A DNA stretch of 9,022 nucleotides from JBOGED01 sp050743625 (GTDB taxonomy: Bacteria > Actinomycetota > Nitriliruptoria > Euzebyales > Egibacteraceae): positions 1 through 9,022 of the forward strand of contig JBOGED010000183.1 of assembly GCA_050743625.1 (NCBI GenBank), read 5' to 3'. The position numbers and the translations under genes were made by a program. The notes below the pieces were generated by a model that saw nothing but the letters and a program-made list of their open reading frames with translations, was not told the DNA's origin and did no database searches. Positions 5,785-9,022 of this stretch are shown in pieces; the stretch's first letter is position 1, and the number at the start of each line of letters is the position of its first letter.

Positions 5785-6279
5785 ATGGATATGGCTTTGT
5801 TCACCAAAGGTCGGGGAGTACTCCTTTTCGGCCTGCTGGTCACGTCGCTGACGTTCGTTGCCGCGTGTACCGGTCGCGGCTCGAACGAGCCCACGGAGAC
5901 CAGTGGCGACACGACCCCAGGCGTGGATACCGCCGCCCCGGCCGCCCCGGGAACCGAGAACGTCACCGAGGGTCTCGCGGGTGGCGCGCTCGACGACACC
6001 TTCCCGGCCTCCGAGGCTCCCACCGCCCAGCCTGATTTCGGGGCTCCCACGGTGACGCCTGAGACGACAACGCCAGCGCCCAACTCTGGGGTGGTCTTGG
6101 ACCCCACTGGCGGCACGCTGGACAATGGCGCCGCCCCGGCCGGGGGTACGAGCACGGGCGCTGGCGGGACCGCGCAGGCAGTGGACGCGCCGCTCTTCGT
6201 TCTTGGCGTGTTGGTCGCGGCGGGGGGAATGATCGTGCTGGCTCGTCGCCGGCTGGTACAGGGCTCCCACTCCGAGTAG
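5785..6279 (+). CDS. Membrane-anchored lipoprotein-like surface protein (164 aa)
   Basis: The protein begins with a short basic stretch, a hydrophobic run (LLFGLLVTSLTFVAAC) and a lipobox-like end with Cys28, so it is probably exported and perhaps lipidated. Residues about 30-130 are low-complexity Thr/Pro/Gly/Ala/Glu, typical of an extended wall-spanning stalk. A C-terminal hydrophobic segment (about 136-153) is followed by ARRR, like a membrane anchor or sorting tail. An LDPTG stretch (105-109) resembles a sortase signal, but it is 27 residues from the membrane segment and lacks the LP order. I chose ATG 5785 because GGAGG (5773-5777) sits 7 nt before it; an ATG at 5764 is in frame but precedes that site. 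The stop overlaps the sortase start, so the two are likely co-translated and functionally linked. The exact function is unknown. Confidence 0.75.
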   Translation: MDMALFTKGRGVLLFGLLVTSLTFVAACTGRGSNEPTETSGDTTPGVDTAAPAAPGTENVTEGLAGGALDDTFPASEAPTAQPDFGAPTVTPETTTPAPNSGVVLDPTGGTLDNGAAPAGGTSTGAGGTAQAVDAPLFVLGVLVAAGGMIVLARRRLVQGSHSE

Positions 6280-6980
6280 TGCGCTACCGCGGGCGGCATA
6301 CCGCCGCCGGATCGCGCCGTAGGGCTGTACGGTGCGCGTACCGGCGGCGGTTGAACACCTGGGGGAACATCACCCTGTCGCTCGGCATCATGCTGATGTT
6401 CGTGGCGCTTCCCCCAATCGTGGCGGGCGTGCGGGCGGCGACGAGCTTCGCGCTCATGGCAAACCCCCAATCGCGCGCGTCCCACTCCACCGTACTTACC
6501 CCGCCGTCATTGGTGGGACGACCGCACGACGTCCAGCTTGCCGAGCCACGGCGGGTGATCATCCCGAAGATCCACGTCCAAGCCGACGTCGTACCCCTTG
6601 GCTTGGAGCGGGACGGGAGTCTTCAGGTTCCCGAGGACTTCTCCGCCAGCGGGTGGTACGTGGACGGCCCGGAGCCCGGGGAGCCCGGCGCCGCCGTGAT
6701 CGTCGGCCACGTCGACAGCTACGACGGGCCCGCGGTCTTTTACGGTTTGGACAAGTTGACGCGTGGCGACGAGGTCCTCGTTGAGGCGGCCGACGGTACC
6801 GCTTCCGCCTTCGTCGTCGACCGCGTCGAGCAACACGCGAAGGCGGAGTTCCCGACGGACGAGGTCTACGGTAATACCGAGAGACCGACCTTGCGGTTGA
6901 TCACCTGCGGGGGAGCATTCGACCGTTTCGAGGGCAGTTACCGCGACAATGTGGTTGTGTTCGCCCAACTCGCCTCATAA
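6279..6980 (+). CDS. Class F sortase
   Basis: Sortases are membrane-bound cysteine transpeptidases that attach proteins to the cell wall or trim them at a sorting signal. This 233-aa protein has a basic N-terminus, one membrane segment (about residues 31-52) and an extracytoplasmic sortase barrel. The catalytic set is visible: His144 in AAVIVGHVDS, Cys210 in TLRLITCGG and Arg222 in GSYRDNVVVFA. Length and motif spacing fit the actinobacterial class F group, and IIPKIHVQADVVPLG is its usual first strand. The GTG start overlaps the upstream stop (TAGTG), indicating translational coupling with the stalk-like lipoprotein, its probable substrate or partner. An in-frame TTG at 6351 is a less likely start. 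The gene is convergent with thiC, with a 34-nt gap and no clear terminator between them. Confidence 0.9.
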   Translation: MRYRGRHTAAGSRRRAVRCAYRRRLNTWGNITLSLGIMLMFVALPPIVAGVRAATSFALMANPQSRASHSTVLTPPSLVGRPHDVQLAEPRRVIIPKIHVQADVVPLGLERDGSLQVPEDFSASGWYVDGPEPGEPGAAVIVGHVDSYDGPAVFYGLDKLTRGDEVLVEAADGTASAFVVDRVEQHAKAEFPTDEVYGNTERPTLRLITCGGAFDRFEGSYRDNVVVFAQLAS

Positions 6981-7014
6981 CTCGCGAGAGGGCAGATCCC
7001 GGATACGCGTTCCC

Positions 7015-8784
7015 TCACTCCGCGACGTAGAGTTGGCTTCCAGCCTTCTGGAACTCGACGGCCTTGGATCGCATGCCGGCTGCAAGCGCCGCGGTGTCGT
7101 CCAGGCCGTGGGCGGCGGCGTAATCGCGGACGTCCTGGGTGATGCGCATGGAGCAGAACTTCGGGCCACACATGGAACAGAAGTGCGCCTTCTTCGCCGC
7201 GGGCGCCGGCAGCGTGGCATCGTGGAACGCGCGGGCGGTCTCAGGATCCAGGGAAAGGTTGAACTGGTCCTCCCAACGGAACTCGAACCGCGCCTTCGAC
7301 AGCGCGTCGTCCCATGCCTGTGCCCCAGGGTGGCCTTTCGCCACGTCGGCGGCATGCGCCGCGATCTTGTAGGCGATCAGGCCGTCCTTGACGTCTTTGA
7401 GGTCGGGCAGCCCCAGGTGCTCCTTCGGCGTCACGTAGCAGAGCATCGCGGTGCCGGCCATGCCGATGACCGCGGCGCCGATCGCCGACGTGATGTGGTC
7501 GTAGCCTGGCGCGACGTCGGTGACCAGGGGGCCGAGGGTGTAGAAGGGGGCCTCATGGCAGACCTCGATCTGCCGCGTCACGTTCTCGACGACGCGGTTG
7601 AGCGGCACATGGCCAGGCCCCTCGATCATCACCTGGACGTCGTGCTCCCAGGCGATACGTGTCAGCTCCCCGAGGGTCTCAAGCTCGCAGAACTGAGCGG
7701 CGTCGTTCGCGTCCGCGACGCTTCCGGGCCGCAGCCCGTCGCCCAGCGAGAACGCGACATCGTACGCGGCCATGATCTCGCAGATCTCACGAAAACGGGT
7801 GTAGAGAAAGCTCTCCTTGTGATGCGCCAGGCACCACGCGGCCATGATGGACCCGCCGCGCGAGACGATGCCCGTGACACGCTTCGCCGTCAGCGGGATG
7901 TAGCGCAACAGCACCCCCGCATGGATAGTGAAGTAGTCGACGCCTTGCTCGGCCTGCTCGACGAGTGTGTCGCGGTACAGCTCCCATTCCAGCGCTTCTG
8001 GTACGCCGTCGACCTTCTCGAGCGCCTGGTAGATCGGCACGGTCCCGATCGGCACCGCGGCGTTGCGGATGATCCACTCGCGGGTCGCGTGGATATCCGC
8101 GCCGGTCGACAGGTCCATGACCGTATCCGCGCCCCAGCGGGTCGCCCAGACAAGCTTTTCGACCTCTTCGGCGATCGACGATGTCACGGCGGAGTTCCCG
8201 ATGTTCGCGTTGACCTTGGTCAAGAAGTTGCGACCGATGACCATCGGCTCCGATTCCGGATGGTTCACGTTGCTCGGCAGGATGGCTCGACCACGCGCGA
8301 TCTCGTCGCGGACGTACTCCGCGGTGACGTCTTCGCGCACCGCGACGAACTCCATCTCGGGGGTGACCTCTCCCCGACGGGCGTAGTGTAGCTGGGTGAC
8401 CGTGCGGCCCGACCGCGCGCGCAGGATCGGGCGACCGACGCCTGGGCCCCCAGGAGCTGGGGAGGAGAGCCTCGACGCTGTCGACGCGTCGGGTCCGGAC
8501 AGCCGGCTCGGGTACGGGTCGCCGGCACGATGAGTCTCGACGTCACCCCGGCCGTTGATCCACGGTGACCGCAGCGGGGGAAGCCCGACGCTCAGGTCCA
8601 CCTCGACCGCGGGATCCCCGTGGGGACCGGACGTGTCGTACAAGCGGACCGGCGGATTTTGCTCGGCGCCATGTTCGGTGGGGGTAGGCGCGAGCGTGAC
8701 CTCCCGGAACGGCACCCGTAGGCCTGGCAGGGGGCCGTGCTCGTACACCCTGCCCGTCGCGGGTCGCAGCGTGAGCGGCTCCAT
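7015..8784 (-). CDS. thiC: Phosphomethylpyrimidine synthase ThiC
   Basis: ThiC is a radical-SAM enzyme that rearranges aminoimidazole ribotide to hydroxymethylpyrimidine phosphate, the pyrimidine half of thiamin, in the cytosol. The 589-aa product has the family length. It carries the N-terminal ThiC-associated region (about 1-110) and the barrel with hallmarks NVNHPESEPMVIGR, KVNANIGNSAV, WGADTVMDLSTG, SRGGSIMAAWCLAHH, LGDGLRPGS, MIEGPGHVPLN and GPLVTDVAPGYDHITSAIG. The C-terminal cluster motif CSMCGPKFC (Cys536, Cys539, Cys544) binds the 4Fe-4S centre. All key residues I can check are present, so the enzyme should be active. The ATG is preceded by GGAGGGA, 6 nt upstream after AGACG. A TPP riboswitch lies directly upstream, so thiamin pyrophosphate should repress it. 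A long open frame on the opposite strand is only a shadow. Confidence 0.97.
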   Translation of the reverse strand: MEPLTLRPATGRVYEHGPLPGLRVPFREVTLAPTPTEHGAEQNPPVRLYDTSGPHGDPAVEVDLSVGLPPLRSPWINGRGDVETHRAGDPYPSRLSGPDASTASRLSSPAPGGPGVGRPILRARSGRTVTQLHYARRGEVTPEMEFVAVREDVTAEYVRDEIARGRAILPSNVNHPESEPMVIGRNFLTKVNANIGNSAVTSSIAEEVEKLVWATRWGADTVMDLSTGADIHATREWIIRNAAVPIGTVPIYQALEKVDGVPEALEWELYRDTLVEQAEQGVDYFTIHAGVLLRYIPLTAKRVTGIVSRGGSIMAAWCLAHHKESFLYTRFREICEIMAAYDVAFSLGDGLRPGSVADANDAAQFCELETLGELTRIAWEHDVQVMIEGPGHVPLNRVVENVTRQIEVCHEAPFYTLGPLVTDVAPGYDHITSAIGAAVIGMAGTAMLCYVTPKEHLGLPDLKDVKDGLIAYKIAAHAADVAKGHPGAQAWDDALSKARFEFRWEDQFNLSLDPETARAFHDATLPAPAAKKAHFCSMCGPKFCSMRITQDVRDYAAAHGLDDTAALAAGMRSKAVEFQKAGSQLYVAE

Positions 8785-8882
8785 CGTCTCTCCCTCCGCC
8801 GGAATGACGCCGGATCAGGTTCAGTCGGTCGGCGGTCAGGTAACCGCCCTCTCAGCCCGGTGTGCCCGGGCTCCCGTGGACG
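8785..8882 (-). ncRNA. TPP riboswitch (THI element) of thiC
   Basis: The minus strand carries the THI-box landmarks in order. ACGGGAGCCCGGG...CCGGGCTGAGAGGG (P2/P3 with the CTGAGAG core) leads to a variable arm GGCGGTTACCTGACCGCC. This is followed by CTGAACCTGATCCGG and GGCGTCATTCCGGCGGAGGGA, matching the pyrophosphate-sensing arm and its 3' return. A short closing stem can form between CGTC (8879-8882) and GACG (8785-8788), immediately before the ATG. The Shine-Dalgarno GGAGGGA (8791-8797) is thus embedded just inside the aptamer. This implies translational control: ligand-stabilised folding would hide the ribosome site. There is no separate terminator hairpin. Confidence 0.95.
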
Positions 8883-8888
8883 TGGCTC

Positions 8889-8917
8889 ACCCTACGCCAG
8901 GTGAGGGCGCATGAACA
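8889..8917 (-). promoter_or_regulatory. Candidate thiC promoter
   Basis: On the minus strand TAGGGT (8889-8894) fits an actinobacterial -10 of the TAnnnT type. It has a weak TGTTCA -35 (8912-8917) 17 bp upstream. Transcription would begin near 8882, at the predicted 5' end of the riboswitch. The match to consensus is poor, so the support is mainly position. Confidence 0.3.
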
Positions 8918-8928
8918 CCCCCGGCCAG

Positions 8929-9022
8929 CTATCCCGAGACTGAGCTCAGCTCGGCCATCAGGTCTTCGATCAGCCCGATTACCGGGGCACCGGCTCCGGC
9001 CGGGTCTGGCGGCGTGTCCTCC
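8929..9022 (-). CDS. C-terminal end of an unidentified protein (partial)
   Basis: Reading in from the window edge, the minus strand gives an in-frame tail of 30 residues ending ...APVIGLIEDLMAELSSVSG before TAG (8929-8931). It begins with an Asp/Pro/Gly/Ala-rich stretch and ends in a short amphipathic helix. Codon choice is GC-rich like thiC. The bulk of the gene lies outside the window, so its function cannot be judged. Its stop is about 46 nt before the riboswitch, so it is upstream of and in the same direction as thiC. Confidence 0.6.
   Translation of the reverse strand, partial: EDTPPDPAGAGAPVIGLIEDLMAELSSVSG

Noticed and set aside
6949..8391. 480-aa open frame on the plus strand opposite thiC
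   Set aside because: It is the antisense shadow of a clear ThiC gene in GC-rich DNA; its Arg/Asp/Val-rich product has no family features.

Overview
The window looks like chromosomal DNA of a high-GC Gram-positive bacterium (Actinomycetes). The support is GC-rich coding with G/C third positions on the right, an actinobacterial-style ThiC, a class F sortase paired with a serine/threonine/proline-rich surface protein, and a large XRE-type regulator of a kind common in Streptomyces and its relatives. I cannot name genus or species.

The left part (about 1-5517) reads as the decayed end of an integrated element. Positions 118-495 hold a dense run of perfect or near-perfect hairpins with no convincing gene. 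At 544-1215 lie small unrecognised genes: one on the plus strand, and a two-gene minus-strand cluster whose second gene looks frameshifted. Positions 1216-1871 hold no gene but several structures: a nested inverted repeat, an intrinsic-terminator-like hairpin, a 12-bp perfect hairpin and competing G/C-run hairpins. Next are a 495-aa XRE-type regulator (1872-3359) and a large serine recombinase (3474-5517) that is clearly dead. The recombinase carries a ~350-bp insertion bounded by 18-bp inverted repeats, an in-frame TAG and a later frameshift. Its reading frame ends inside the antisense of a tRNA-Val(UAC) gene, so that tRNA 3' end is the likely integration site. The rest of the element would lie left of the window.

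The right part (5474-9022) looks like ordinary chromosome. It holds the tRNA-Val, a membrane-anchored lipoprotein-like gene overlapped by its class F sortase, and the convergent thiamin gene thiC. thiC is preceded by a TPP riboswitch whose closing stem abuts the ThiC start codon. The C-terminal end of one more minus-strand gene closes the window.

The most interesting signal is a family of hairpins with different stem sequences but preserved pairing. It occurs both in the 118-495 array and inside the insertion that breaks the recombinase. Spacing is close to 60 bp in both places, and one pair of hairpins shares its downstream flank (AAACCGTGKTCG). This suggests a small non-autonomous mobile element, or a structured RNA/DNA element, that I do not recognise as a known family.
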